Positions 26,683 through 36,212 are shown, counted from the first letter of the stretch. The stretch is DNA of 64,000 bases from Paenibacillus sp. (GCA_031254035.1 JAIRVF010000135.1:23140-87139), one strand, 5' to 3'. Numbers and translations: made by a program. Notes: generated by a model not told the origin, from the sequence alone.

Positions 26683-27858
26683 ATGAGAGAAGAGGCATTG
26701 CTAGATGCGCTGCATCCGCAAATGGTGAAGTGGAGACGTTATCTGCACCGCCATCCGGAGCTTTCATACCATGAAGAGAATACATCCCGATTTGTTGCGG
26801 ATAAGCTGCGTGAGCTTGGACTCGAAGTATTTACGCGGTTTGGAGGCGGCCATGGTGTTTTGGGCATTTTAAAAGGCGGCAAGCCCGGAAAAACCGTGGC
26901 GCTTCGAGCCGATATGGATGCACTGCCGATCCAGGACGAGAAATCCTGTGAGTACTCCTCTGAAGTGCCAGGTGCAATGCATGCCTGTGGACATGACGGG
27001 CATACTTCAACCCTGCTGGGGGTGGCGGCATATTTTTGTAAGCGCCAACATGAGGTGGAGGGGGAAATTCGTTTCATCTTCCAACCGGCGGAGGAGGTAT
27101 GTCCAGGAGGTGCCCAGGGCATGATCGAAGCTGGGGTTCTCGATGGAGTTGATGTGATTTATGGAGTCCATTTGTGGACACCTCTCGCGGCAGGAAAGGC
27201 GGCAAGCGCACCTGGACCGCTCATGGCGGCAGCGGATGAATTCTTCATTGATATTTTAGGCAAAGGCGGGCATGGTGGCATGCCGCATGTGACAGTTGAC
27301 AGCGTACTGGCGGGTGCGGCGCTAGTCATGCAGATGCAGAGTATCGTCAGTCGGACGGTGGATCCGTTAAGGCCTGCGGTCGTGACGATTGGCACCATCC
27401 AGGGAGGGAACGCGCAAAATGTTATTGCTGAATCCTGCCGTATTACCGGTACGGTACGGACGTTCGACGAAGAGACGCGAGAGCTTATACGCGGCCGTAT
27501 TGAGGAAATGACTCATTGGGTGGCGAAGACCTACGGTGCTGAAGCAAAAATAAATTATTTGATGGGGTACCCGCCGCTTGTAAATGATGAAGGGGAAACC
27601 GAGCGTTTTTTTCACGAGGCGCCAAGCATTTTTGGAGCAGACAACGTCATCCGTTGTGAGAAAATTATGCCAGCAGAGGATTTCTCCTATTATTTACAGA
27701 AAATCCCGGGCTGCTTTATATTTGTCGGAGCAGGCAACGAAAGTATTCAGGCAATTTATCCCCATCATCATCCACGTTTTGATTTTGATGAATCGGCGAT
27801 GCTTAGCGCGGCCAGGCTACTGGTAATGATGACGCAGTCGTACCAGGGTTGGGAGTAG
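26683..27858 (+). CDS. M20 family amidohydrolase (N-acyl-amino-acid type)
   Basis: Zinc-dependent amidohydrolase of the M20D group that deacylates N-acyl amino acids or opens related amides. 391 aa. The N-terminus has LHRHPELSYHEENT, the first metal site is ADMDALPIQDE, the second HACGHDGHTS (about 102-111), the third FQPAEEVCPGGAQ with the catalytic Glu-Glu, a lid domain with GKGGHGGMPH, and a C-terminal MPAEDFSYY plus HHHPRFDFDE ligand. I used ATG 26683 with GAGAGGA 8-9 bases upstream; the frame is open above it but unconserved. A TATAAT lies at 26653-26658. The natural substrate is unknown. Confidence 0.93.
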   Translation: MREEALLDALHPQMVKWRRYLHRHPELSYHEENTSRFVADKLRELGLEVFTRFGGGHGVLGILKGGKPGKTVALRADMDALPIQDEKSCEYSSEVPGAMHACGHDGHTSTLLGVAAYFCKRQHEVEGEIRFIFQPAEEVCPGGAQGMIEAGVLDGVDVIYGVHLWTPLAAGKAASAPGPLMAAADEFFIDILGKGGHGGMPHVTVDSVLAGAALVMQMQSIVSRTVDPLRPAVVTIGTIQGGNAQNVIAESCRITGTVRTFDEETRELIRGRIEEMTHWVAKTYGAEAKINYLMGYPPLVNDEGETERFFHEAPSIFGADNVIRCEKIMPAEDFSYYLQKIPGCFIFVGAGNESIQAIYPHHHPRFDFDESAMLSAARLLVMMTQSYQGWE

Positions 27859-27997
27859 CAGGGACGGAACTTTGGATGATGTTTGGCAAAAGAATGATAT
27901 GGCGATCATTGGGAAAAAATAATAATAGAGCACAAATGACGAAAAGTTCATTTCCTGATTCAGGAAGTGGACTTTTTCATATGAAAAGGAGCCGATT

Positions 27998-29683
27998 ATG
28001 AACGATCTGAAAGCCTGCATCGTCCAGCGCGACCGGACGGTTCTGCTGGATTGTGGTCACCCTGGTTTCGCAGCAGCGCGGGAAAAGCTATCGCGGTTTG
28101 CGGAGCTTATCAAAAGCCCCTCCTCTTTCCATACATACCGAATAACTCCTCTTTCTCTATGGAATGCGGCCGCCATGGGTTGCAATGTGGATGACATCGC
28201 AATGGATCTGGCCGCCATATCGAGATGGGGAACGCCAGCCGGGTTGCTTCAAGAGATCAGGGAGCTTGTTTCGAGATACGGCAAGTTAAGGCTACAAAAG
28301 GATGAAAACGAAGAAGGGATGCTGCGCTTGACGGCAGCGGAAAGTTTATACCTGGATGAGATATTCGCCATTCAGACGTTGTCGTCCCTAATGCTATCGC
28401 GCATATCACCTGTGGAAGCCGGGCTCAAAGCCGATGCAAGAGGGCGTCTCAAGCAAGAACTGATGCGGTATGGTTTCCCGGTGCTGGACTTGGCGGGTTT
28501 TCATGAAGGACAGGCTCTCCAGCTTGAATGGAGGGCAGGAAACGGAAACAAGGAGTTTAGCCTGCGCGACTATCAAAATGAAGCGGTTGATGCTTTTGAA
28601 GGAGTGACGGGGAGCGGAGGGAGCGGAGTTCTTGTCCTTCCCTGCGGAGCGGGCAAAACCGTTATTGGCATCGCTGCGCTAGAAAGACAGCAGTGCGAGT
28701 GTCTGATCCTGACCTCGAATACCACCTCTGTGGAGCAGTGGATTCAGGAACTGGCGGATAAAACGACGCTTGATCCGTCCGAAATCGGCCAGTATACGGG
28801 CCGAAAAAAAGAAGTTAAGCCGGTTACGGTCGCTACGTATCAAATTTTGACGCACCGGCGCTCCAAAGAGGATGAGTTTGAACATATGAAGCTTTTTAAT
28901 GAACGGAACTGGGGACTTATTATTTATGACGAGGTCCATCTGCTTCCGGCGCCGGTGTTTCGGGCGACGGCTGACATCCAGGCGACGCGCAGACTCGGCC
29001 TGACAGCCACTCTTGTCCGTGAAGACGGATGCGAGCAGGACGTATTTTCACTAATTGGCCCGAAGCGTTACGAGATGCCCTGGAAGGAGCTTGAGGCCAA
29101 AGGCTGGATCGCGCGCGTCGAGTGTGGTGAAATCCGTGTCCCAATGGATGCCGGTTTGCGCGAGAAATATCTTTATGCGGCAGGGAAGGAAAAATTTAGA
29201 CTCGCCGCAGAAAATCCGGCTAAGACGGCCATTGTTCAGGACTTGCTGGACAAGCATCCGGATGCAGGTATTCTCGTGATCGGACAATACCTGAGCCAGC
29301 TGAACGAGATTGCGGCTCTGATCGGCGCCCCGCTCATCAGTGGTAAAACGCCGCAGCCGCAGCGAACAGCTTTATACACTTCCTTCAAGAGAGGTGAAAC
29401 TCCCGTGTTGGTTGTTTCCAAGGTAGCGAATTTCGCTGTAGACCTCCCCGATGCGTCGGTGGCGATTGAAATATCGGGGAGCTTCGGATCGAGACAGGAG
29501 GAGGCGCAGCGGCTGGGAAGGCTATTGCGTCCGAAAGCCGGGGACAATCAAGCCTATTTTTACACGCTGGTTTCCGAAAGCAGCAAGGAAGAGGAATTCG
29601 CCGTCCGCCGCCAGATGTTTTTAATCGAACAGGGGTACGAATATTCCGTTCATTCCGCCAGGGAGGTGCGATCCGGGACATGA
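27998..29683 (+). CDS. XPB-type DNA repair helicase (SF2)
   Basis: 561-aa superfamily 2 helicase of the XPB/Ssl2 kind. Motifs in order: Q-like LRDYQNEAVDAF (about 190), Walker A CGAGKT (about 216-221), DEVH at 311-314, the LTATLVRED block containing the XPB-specific RED motif (about 332-341), a helicase C domain with LVVSKVANFAVDLPDAS and motif VI EAQRLGRLLRPK. The N-terminal 180 residues carry no recognisable damage-recognition domain. The stop overlaps the start of the next gene (ATGA), so the pair is translationally coupled. AAAGGAG precedes the ATG. Involvement in nucleotide excision repair or transcription-linked repair is inferred from the archaeal/eukaryotic homologues. Confidence 0.88.
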   Translation: MNDLKACIVQRDRTVLLDCGHPGFAAAREKLSRFAELIKSPSSFHTYRITPLSLWNAAAMGCNVDDIAMDLAAISRWGTPAGLLQEIRELVSRYGKLRLQKDENEEGMLRLTAAESLYLDEIFAIQTLSSLMLSRISPVEAGLKADARGRLKQELMRYGFPVLDLAGFHEGQALQLEWRAGNGNKEFSLRDYQNEAVDAFEGVTGSGGSGVLVLPCGAGKTVIGIAALERQQCECLILTSNTTSVEQWIQELADKTTLDPSEIGQYTGRKKEVKPVTVATYQILTHRRSKEDEFEHMKLFNERNWGLIIYDEVHLLPAPVFRATADIQATRRLGLTATLVREDGCEQDVFSLIGPKRYEMPWKELEAKGWIARVECGEIRVPMDAGLREKYLYAAGKEKFRLAAENPAKTAIVQDLLDKHPDAGILVIGQYLSQLNEIAALIGAPLISGKTPQPQRTALYTSFKRGETPVLVVSKVANFAVDLPDASVAIEISGSFGSRQEEAQRLGRLLRPKAGDNQAYFYTLVSESSKEEEFAVRRQMFLIEQGYEYSVHSAREVRSGT

Positions 29684-31371
29684 GGAGCGATGCAGCCGTG
29701 TATTATGAAAGTCTAAGTCCGCTTACCCCGGGTGATGAGGAGCTGCTAAAGAAGCTGGTCTGCCGTTTTGGTGGACAGCCTTTCAGTGAGCTGGCCTGGG
29801 AAGGGATAAGCAGCATCAGCCGCAGCGGCGTGGAGATGAAGTTGTCGTTCATCCGTTTGAGAAAATACCGGTGGGTTCATGCAGTCAAAAAATCTTGGGG
29901 AGAGAGGTTGTATTACATTCCGGTGGAAAAGCTAATTCAGCTGCTCACGTTTTTTTTCTCCCCAGGAGATCAACATGCTTCTGATCCCAGCGGGCTTCAC
30001 ATCCGATGCGAAGCCGGCCCAGGGATTGCATTGGACCTGTTGCATCTACTTGCATTTGCGGCGGATCAGGGACTAACATTGACGGCAAAAGGGACGGTTC
30101 ATAAAAAGAACCTGCAAAAGCTGCAGAAGTTGATCTCTCTAAAGGAAGAACATTTATGGCGGCTGGCTTTGCAATACGCGCATCAAGACACGTACCCGCC
30201 GGAGCTTGCGGTTATTTTGGATCTCCTGTTGTGCACGGGATTGTTATCCCCAAATACCGGAGCCTTAGGTTTGGAGGAAAAACGTCTAAGACAATGGCTT
30301 TGTTTGAATGAGCTTGAAATGAACCGTCTGCTGCTTCGCGCCGCTATCGAGCGGTACGGCCAAAGCGATGCCGCGATGCAGTTGTTCCGCTACATTATCT
30401 GTATGCCTCCGTTTGGTGAGGGAAAGTGGATCAAAGTTTCCTCGGTACTGCAGTGGATGGAGGACGAGAGGATGCTTATCGCTGGAGACTGCTCGGATAA
30501 GGCCGCTGCCTGGCTGTATGTGCTGGCCGGATTTGGCTGGGGGGATGTAGCCGCAACCGTGGATGGGGAATTTGCATTCCGCTGGAATATCGAACCGGAA
30601 CTACTTCCGGGATCTGCCATTTTATACGAGTACGGTGACGAAAACTTTTTTGTTCAGCCGGACTTTGACATCATCTGCCCTCCTAACGTGCCGTTTTTGG
30701 CGCGTTGGAAGTTGTTGGCCTGCGCCGATTTGGTTCTATGCGACCGGGTATCCGTCTATAAACTGACAAGATCCAGCGTGGGCAGAGCTGTCGAGAAAGG
30801 AATGAGTCCCCCGGAAATATTGTCTTTTTTGGCGGCGAATGGTGCTGGCGGCATACCGGATCATGTGGCTGCCGCGGTCGGTCAATGGGGTAATGATCCG
30901 CTAAAGACTGTAGGTGGCAACGGCCTTACGGATTATACGTATCCGCTAATCTATAGGGATAAGATGGATGAAGCGCACGGGAATATGTGGAGTGAAAGCT
31001 TTTATGATGAACATCAGGGCATGGTATATAGCGGAAGGAACGTCCACTTTTTTGAACCGGATGACGATATTCCCGAGCCGGCTTCGTTATTTCCGGGATA
31101 TGAGCAGGTACCGACAAGGTGGCTTCATGATTTGAGGACCTACCATAGTTCTACCGCCCGCACTATCGTGGAGCAAGCCCAAAGCTGGCAGACGAAAATT
31201 GTTTTGAACCTTGGCGGGAAACGGGCGGAATTTACTCCGACAAAGGTGTATCCGAGCCCTTGGCGGGCGGAAGGGATTTTGCATCATTTGGAAACTGGAC
31301 GGTTCGAGCCTCATGAATTGAGGGTCGAGGAACTTGGTGAGCTGAAACTGATTCTCCCTCCTTTTGATTGA
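29680..31371 (+). CDS. Helicase-associated protein, XPB/Ssl2-like domain
   Basis: 563-aa partner of the upstream helicase. The segment FFVQPDFDIICPPNVPFLARWKL (about 315-338, written here in parts FFVQPDFDI and PFLARWKL) is typical of the helicase-C-associated XPB/Ssl2-like domain, followed by CDRVSVYKLTRSSVGRAVEKG. There is no Walker A, so the protein is not an ATPase by itself. It overlaps the helicase gene by 4 bp, and no other gene shares the operon. The split into two chains suggests a heteromeric helicase, the second subunit supplying DNA or partner recognition. Strong for the domain, inference for the role. Confidence 0.72.
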   Translation: MRSDAAVYYESLSPLTPGDEELLKKLVCRFGGQPFSELAWEGISSISRSGVEMKLSFIRLRKYRWVHAVKKSWGERLYYIPVEKLIQLLTFFFSPGDQHASDPSGLHIRCEAGPGIALDLLHLLAFAADQGLTLTAKGTVHKKNLQKLQKLISLKEEHLWRLALQYAHQDTYPPELAVILDLLLCTGLLSPNTGALGLEEKRLRQWLCLNELEMNRLLLRAAIERYGQSDAAMQLFRYIICMPPFGEGKWIKVSSVLQWMEDERMLIAGDCSDKAAAWLYVLAGFGWGDVAATVDGEFAFRWNIEPELLPGSAILYEYGDENFFVQPDFDIICPPNVPFLARWKLLACADLVLCDRVSVYKLTRSSVGRAVEKGMSPPEILSFLAANGAGGIPDHVAAAVGQWGNDPLKTVGGNGLTDYTYPLIYRDKMDEAHGNMWSESFYDEHQGMVYSGRNVHFFEPDDDIPEPASLFPGYEQVPTRWLHDLRTYHSSTARTIVEQAQSWQTKIVLNLGGKRAEFTPTKVYPSPWRAEGILHHLETGRFEPHELRVEELGELKLILPPFD

Positions 31372-31542
31372 GATCATCCCCGGCGAAGGCGCCGAAATCC
31401 CTCTTCTTAAGGAAGACGGGTTATGATATGATAGAAGAGTCCACTTTTAGATGTTGTTCAAAAAGTCCGCTTTTGATCACGAAGTGATTCAGGAGCTGGC
31501 CTGACATTTAGTGGAACTTTTATAGAACTGGGATGAAATTTC

Positions 31543-31983
31543 ATGAGCGTATCAGAAGTGCAGACGATGGACATGGCCGCCGTGCTGATGAACGCCTATG
31601 AATTAGGCGATATGATCAATCAGTCCGTCGAGGTGTCTGATTATTTATATTGGAAGCATCGGGTTAACAGTAATCCTGGCGTACAGGAGTTGGTCCGACT
31701 GCTCGCGAAGAAGAAGGAACTCTTCGAAGAAACTCAGCGGTTCGGACATTTTCATCCGAATTATCACAGCGCCAAGGATGAGGTGAAATCCGTCGAGGAG
31801 CAGCTGGAGCAATTTGAAGAGGTGGTCCGATTCAAGCAAGCGGAAAAAGATTTGGATGATTTGCTGCATCAGATGTCCGAGATGATTGCTTTTTCCGTAT
31901 CGGATTCCATCAAGGTTCCAAGCAATGATCCGAATCCGAAACGTGGCTGTGGGGGCGGCGGCAAATGCGGCTGCGGTGGCTGA
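31543..31983 (+). CDS. ylbF: YlbF family regulator with Cys-rich tail
   Basis: 146-aa helical coiled protein of the YlbF/YmcA family (com_ylbF). In B. subtilis YlbF (RicF) with YmcA and YaaT forms the iron-sulfur Y-complex that steers RNase Y and influences competence, sporulation and biofilm. The helical core spans about 10-120 (MAAVLMNAYELGDMI ... DLDDLLHQMSEMIAF). The tail ends in C136-x5-C142-x-C144 within a glycine run, suited to metal or Fe-S binding. ATG 31543 has a weak GGGATG site. ylbG follows at 40 bp, the conserved order. Confidence 0.88.
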   Translation: MSVSEVQTMDMAAVLMNAYELGDMINQSVEVSDYLYWKHRVNSNPGVQELVRLLAKKKELFEETQRFGHFHPNYHSAKDEVKSVEEQLEQFEEVVRFKQAEKDLDDLLHQMSEMIAFSVSDSIKVPSNDPNPKRGCGGGGKCGCGG

Positions 31984-32022
31984 CGGAAAAAGAGAACGGG
32001 GAATAAAGTGAGGTGGGAAAAC

Positions 32023-32286
32023 ATGTTTGCAGAACGGACAGGTTATATTATATGGGTAACGGATATAAAAGCGGCCAAAAATCTTGAGAAATATGGGACC
32101 GTTCATTATATTTCGAGACGCATGCATTATGTGGTGATGTACGTTAATGCGGATCGCGCTGAAGAGGTCGCCAAAAACATTCGCAGGCTTTCCTATGTGC
32201 GAAAAATTGAGCGATCTTACCGCAACGAGATCAAAACGGAATATACGAAAGATATTCCCGACAAAACAAGATTTTATGGTCTGTAG
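32023..32286 (+). CDS. ylbG: YlbG family protein (DUF2129)
   Basis: 87-aa protein of the YlbG family, found next to ylbF in many Bacillota. Recognisable segments: GYIIWVTDIKAAKNLEKYG, HYISRRMHYVVMYVN and YVRKIERSYRNEIKTEY. I chose ATG 32023 over GTG 32008 since GAGGTG lies 7 bases upstream. It lies 39 bp after ylbF and ends at a terminator. Function unknown; the conserved pairing suggests a role near the RNA-processing function of YlbF. Confidence 0.85.
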   Translation: MFAERTGYIIWVTDIKAAKNLEKYGTVHYISRRMHYVVMYVNADRAEEVAKNIRRLSYVRKIERSYRNEIKTEYTKDIPDKTRFYGL

Positions 32287-32358
32287 CCAACAGGCCGTTT
32301 TTCCACCATGCGATTGTGGCTTCCCATCAAACGAAAAATAGCTTTCAAGCAGAAGCAG

Positions 32359-32384
32359 AGCAGCCCGAAGGGCTGCTTTTTTAA
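32359..32384 (+). terminator. Rho-independent terminator of ylbFG
   Basis: AGCAGCCC-GAA-GGGCTGCT perfect 8-bp stem and TTTTTT. Confidence 0.9.
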
Positions 32385-32650
32385 GTTTTTTTGGAGTCCC
32401 CGCAAAGTAAGGGGAGGTTAGACTTGGGCCGGCACGTGCCGTTGAGATCCGCAGATCTTTTTGTAAATGAAATCGGAAAGTTGAATCGAATGGCTGCATA
32501 TTATCTATTAACAGGTTGTTTTTGGTATAGGAGTCATCTGGATTCTATCGCTTTTAAGGCTTTTTTACTTGTGTAACATGTGGCTATGATGTAAAATGAT
32601 AGGTAAATATACATAGATAAAAAGTCCTATATGGTGGAGAGTGATGTTCC

Positions 32651-33088
32651 ATGCGCGCCAAAGGTATGGAAAGATGGAGCACCTATGAACCATTTTACGT
32701 TGTTCTGGGCGATAAAAGGGTTGCAGATATTGTCATAACCAATCATGCAAAGGCAAGATATAACGATCGGATTGAAAGCGGGAATAACCAAAACGACGGC
32801 ATCGCGGAATGGATGTGGGAATGCCTGAAGGAGCACCGTATGATTCCCTACTACCGCAATGAGCAGGACGTTTATCTCATCGATGAGGATCTGGTTGTTG
32901 TCGCCGAATTTGCCGAGATCGATGGGGAGTATGACATCACCGGCAATTCCCTGCATAAAATGATCGTGGTGACTTATTTGGGACGCATGTCCGAGACCAT
33001 CGAGCTGAGAGATTTGAAATCCTATTATTCTTGGCTGCGCCATACTCGGAGAATGACCTTGATCAAAAACTCACGCAAACGTAAATAG
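32651..33088 (+). CDS. Conserved hypothetical protein, 145 aa
   Basis: Unrecognised soluble protein. N-terminal half contains DIVITNHAKARYNDRIESG, a pattern seen in small proteins where 'H-A-x-x-R' forms a nuclease-like or toxin-like core, followed by ECLKEHRMIPYYRNEQDVYLIDEDLVVVAEF; the C-terminus is strongly basic (RHTRRMTLIKNSRKRK). No signal or membrane segment. It is monocistronic; GGTGGAGAG lies about 9 bases before ATG 32651. The basic tail and the core suggest nucleic-acid contact, but this is only inference. Confidence 0.6.
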   Translation: MRAKGMERWSTYEPFYVVLGDKRVADIVITNHAKARYNDRIESGNNQNDGIAEWMWECLKEHRMIPYYRNEQDVYLIDEDLVVVAEFAEIDGEYDITGNSLHKMIVVTYLGRMSETIELRDLKSYYSWLRHTRRMTLIKNSRKRK

Positions 33089-33262
33089 TTTATACAGCGA
33101 TAGATGATTTTCTTACATAGTCCGAGGATTTGCAAGACATCCTGAATCCTAAAATAAGTGTTAAACCTGCATGGGATCCGAATAAGGATGCCATGCTTTT
33201 TTGTAAGCATGCACCGGATCATTTAAAATAAATGGATATAGAAAACCAGGAGGGAATCAGCT

Positions 33263-34123
33263 ATGGATCAAATGGCAGGTAAATGTGACCTGCATACGCA
33301 CACGTACGCTTCGGATGGAATGCAGAGTCCTGAAGAAAATGTGCGGCTAGCGTATGAAAAGGGGCTTTCGGCTGTTGCCATCACCGATCATGACACGGTT
33401 GCAGGTGTAGCGGAGGCGATAGCAGAAGGGAAACGTCTCGGATTGACGGTCGTGCCCGGCGTGGAAATCAGCACCCGTGTGGGTGGGAAAGACATTCATA
33501 TACTCGGATATTACGTAAACTGCTCGGATGAAGTGTTTCTGAAGCAACTGGCCGATTTAAGGAATACCAGGGAGCAGCGCAATGCCAAAATAATCGCAAA
33601 GCTGCAGGAGTTGGGTGTGAAGGTTACGCTTGAGGAGGTTATTTCCGGACTCGGAAGAGAGCTTCGTCCGGATGAAAGCGTAGGTCGCCCGCATATGGCG
33701 GATGTATTGGTAAGCAAAGGATATGCCCGGGATATGAGGGACGCTTTTGACCGCTATCTGGGTGAAAATGCGGCGGCTTTTATATCCGTGCCGCGGATTT
33801 CCCCACAGGATGCTTGCAGATGGATTCGGGAAGCGGGGGGAACGCCGGTGCTCGCTCATCCGGGAATCTATGGTGACGATGGCTTGGTTAGAAAGATTTT
33901 AGAGGAGGCACAGCCGGCAGGGATTGAAGTTTTTCATTCCGACCATGGAAAAGCAGAGGAAGAGCGCTACCTGGCGATGGCGGATGAATATGGGCTAATC
34001 GTGACGGCGGGCTCGGACTATCATGGGGCAAGGCAGGGCGTCGTATTCCATGGCGATATCGGCAGCAAGTCAGTTCCCGTGACGGTGTTAGATCAATTGA
34101 AGGATGCATCCGCAAACGAATGA
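33263..34123 (+). CDS. PHP domain phosphoesterase
   Basis: 286-aa stand-alone PHP (polymerase and histidinol phosphatase) protein, like E. coli YciV/RNase AM, which hydrolyses 3',5'-nucleoside bisphosphates and 5'-ends of RNA. Metal-site motifs in order: DLHTHTYASDG (about 9-19), ITDHDTVAG, VPGVEIS, LGRELRPDESVGRPHMADV, LAHPGIYG and TAGSDYHG. GGAGGGA lies 8 bases before ATG 33263. Monocistronic, sharing a bidirectional terminator with rqcH. Substrate specificity is by analogy only. Confidence 0.88.
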   Translation: MDQMAGKCDLHTHTYASDGMQSPEENVRLAYEKGLSAVAITDHDTVAGVAEAIAEGKRLGLTVVPGVEISTRVGGKDIHILGYYVNCSDEVFLKQLADLRNTREQRNAKIIAKLQELGVKVTLEEVISGLGRELRPDESVGRPHMADVLVSKGYARDMRDAFDRYLGENAAAFISVPRISPQDACRWIREAGGTPVLAHPGIYGDDGLVRKILEEAQPAGIEVFHSDHGKAEEERYLAMADEYGLIVTAGSDYHGARQGVVFHGDIGSKSVPVTVLDQLKDASANE

Positions 34124-34135
34124 TTTATAAAGGCT

Positions 34136-34189
34136 CAAAAAAAGCTGCGCGCCACTGTCTTGGCAAAGACAGGGCGGCAGCTTTTTTTG
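34136..34189. terminator. Bidirectional terminator between PHP gene and rqcH
   Basis: Long imperfect stem: AAAAAAGCTGC..GCC...GTCTT-ggca-AAGAC..GGC.GCAGCTTTTTTT, with A and T runs on both sides so both strands end in U tracts. Confidence 0.85.
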
Positions 34190-34238
34190 GGATAATAGAA
34201 TTTTAAGTTTTGTGGGGTTATTTTGAGATAGCTCAGAG

Positions 34239-35993
34239 TTACAGTTCGCTCCAAATACGTTTGATCCGGTCGTAATCAGGTGTGATTACCAGCGTTTTTT
34301 GATGATCGTAGATGACAAAGCCGGGTTTAGCTCCATTCGGTTTATGGACATGGCGGATCAGTGTGTAATCGACGGGAACGCTGCTGGACTCCTTGGCTTG
34401 ACTGTAAAAGGCCGCAAGCAGCGCCGCTTCCTCAAGTGTTTGCTCATTGAACTCCGTGCTGCGGATGACGACATGCGAGCCGGGAATGTCTTTGGTATGC
34501 AGCCAGGTATCGTTTGCACTCGCCAGACGGTTGGTCAAATACTCGTTTTGTAGATTGTTTTTGCCGACATAAATGTCAATGCCTTCGGTAGAAGTAAACA
34601 CATGCAGCGTTGGGCGGTCATTTTTTTTCTTTTTCTTCACCTTTTTGCTGCGGTCACGAAGATATCCTTGCTGGATCAGCTCTTCGCGGATTTCGTCAAT
34701 GTCATTCATCGAAGCATAGGAAAGTTGCTGCAGCAACTCATCCATATAACGGATTTCCTCCTTGGTTTTTTCCAGCTGCTCTTTGATGACCACCAAACTG
34801 TTTTTGTACTTATTGTATTTTTTAAAGTAGCGTTGCGCATTATCCGATGGCGTAAGCAGCGGGTCGAGCGGAATGGCAACTTCCTTCTGATCCTCATCAT
34901 AAAAATTGACGAGTACCGCTGTTTTGTCGCCCTTTTGCACCATATGGAGCGAAGCGAAGAGCAACTCTCCATAAATCCGGTACTGGTCGGCATCTCCCGC
35001 TTCGCTCAAATCCTTATTCAGGTGATCCAATTTTTTAATGTTTTTGGAACGTTCGTTTTGTAGGAAGCGGAGGAGATCGCTGACCTTTTGCTTCACCGTG
35101 TCGCGTTCCGCCTTCTCCCCGTAATAATCCTCCATACAGGCGCTGATGGAATGATAATGTTTGATTCCGTCTTTGAGCAGCGTTAGATCGACAGCGGAGA
35201 ATACCATCTTTCCTTTGGTATTCGCTCCTGCCACAGGCGCATAGTCATTATTCCGGACAGGCTCCATAACCGAGGTGAATGCATCCCATAACGCGGTGCA
35301 CCGTTTATATACTTCGTCGTCGCTGACTTGGGGATCATAAATCGTCGGGGTCCCGGAGCGAGACACGATCTCCTGTGCCATGAGAGGGCTCACCCCGCTG
35401 AATGTATCAACGATCCAGGAGATGGGTTCTTCGACTCCCGAACATTTGACGCAAAAATCCTTGCGGTCCGTTTCCAGCGGATTCAGTTTGTGCTGCTGTG
35501 GCGGCTCGGTATAGGCGAAGCCAGGCATCACGATCCGGTAGCTGCTGATACTAGGCGTGACATGATGAATTCCGTCGAGGATGGTTCCGCTTGAGGGATC
35601 GGTTAAAATAATGTTGCTGTGGCGCCCCATCAATTCAATGATCATCTTTTTGGTGGAAACATCCCCAAGCTCATCGCGCTGCCGTACCGTCAGATGGATA
35701 ATCCGCTCCATCCCCACCTGGCTAATTTCCTCAATAATTCCGCCTTCACAATGCTTGCGCATCAGCATGCAGAACATCGGTGCTTCCTGCGGGTTCATAT
35801 AGCTACGCTCCGTAAAGTGTACGCGTGGATAGGTCGGGTTGACCGACAGCAGCAGCTTGACGTTGCCCTCCCGCGAGCGCAGGTGAAGCAGAAGATCGTG
35901 GTCGCTGGGCTGGTATATTTTGCTGATCCGGGCTCCCCGGCAGGCTTCGAGCTCATGCACGATTGCCTTTGTTACGATTCCGTCCAATGCCAT
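34239..35993 (-). CDS. rqcH: Ribosome quality control factor RqcH (Rqc2/NFACT)
   Basis: Binds obstructed 50S subunits with peptidyl-tRNA and adds C-terminal alanine tails to the stalled chain, marking it for degradation. 584 aa: NFACT-N (about 1-200, with GARISKIYQPSDHDLLLHLR and AHEL-type N-terminus), a helical coiled-coil middle (about 270-420) and the NFACT-R domain (about 440-560: KNNLQNEYLTNRLASANDTWLHTKDIPGSHVVIR). Formerly annotated as fibronectin-binding protein FbpA/YloA. TAGGAGAT precedes ATG 35993. It heads the ylo-type gene order to its right, in the opposite direction. Confidence 0.94.
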   Translation of the reverse strand: MALDGIVTKAIVHELEACRGARISKIYQPSDHDLLLHLRSREGNVKLLLSVNPTYPRVHFTERSYMNPQEAPMFCMLMRKHCEGGIIEEISQVGMERIIHLTVRQRDELGDVSTKKMIIELMGRHSNIILTDPSSGTILDGIHHVTPSISSYRIVMPGFAYTEPPQQHKLNPLETDRKDFCVKCSGVEEPISWIVDTFSGVSPLMAQEIVSRSGTPTIYDPQVSDDEVYKRCTALWDAFTSVMEPVRNNDYAPVAGANTKGKMVFSAVDLTLLKDGIKHYHSISACMEDYYGEKAERDTVKQKVSDLLRFLQNERSKNIKKLDHLNKDLSEAGDADQYRIYGELLFASLHMVQKGDKTAVLVNFYDEDQKEVAIPLDPLLTPSDNAQRYFKKYNKYKNSLVVIKEQLEKTKEEIRYMDELLQQLSYASMNDIDEIREELIQQGYLRDRSKKVKKKKKNDRPTLHVFTSTEGIDIYVGKNNLQNEYLTNRLASANDTWLHTKDIPGSHVVIRSTEFNEQTLEEAALLAAFYSQAKESSSVPVDYTLIRHVHKPNGAKPGFVIYDHQKTLVITPDYDRIKRIWSEL

Positions 35994-36212
35994 AGTTTAT
36001 ATCTCCTATCTTTACTTTTCAGATTTGCTTAGTTCCTTCATAAATCTCATTCTTGAAAAACTGGTTCTCTCTATGATGCCATAGATTGCCCAAAAACTTA
36101 AGAGGCCCGCCAGTGATATTTTAGGTCCTGTCCGAATACATTTACGTTAGGACAGGTGGAAAAGCTGTCGGACCTCCGGCAGCAGCACAAAGAGCGGGAG
36201 GGAAAGGGAAGC

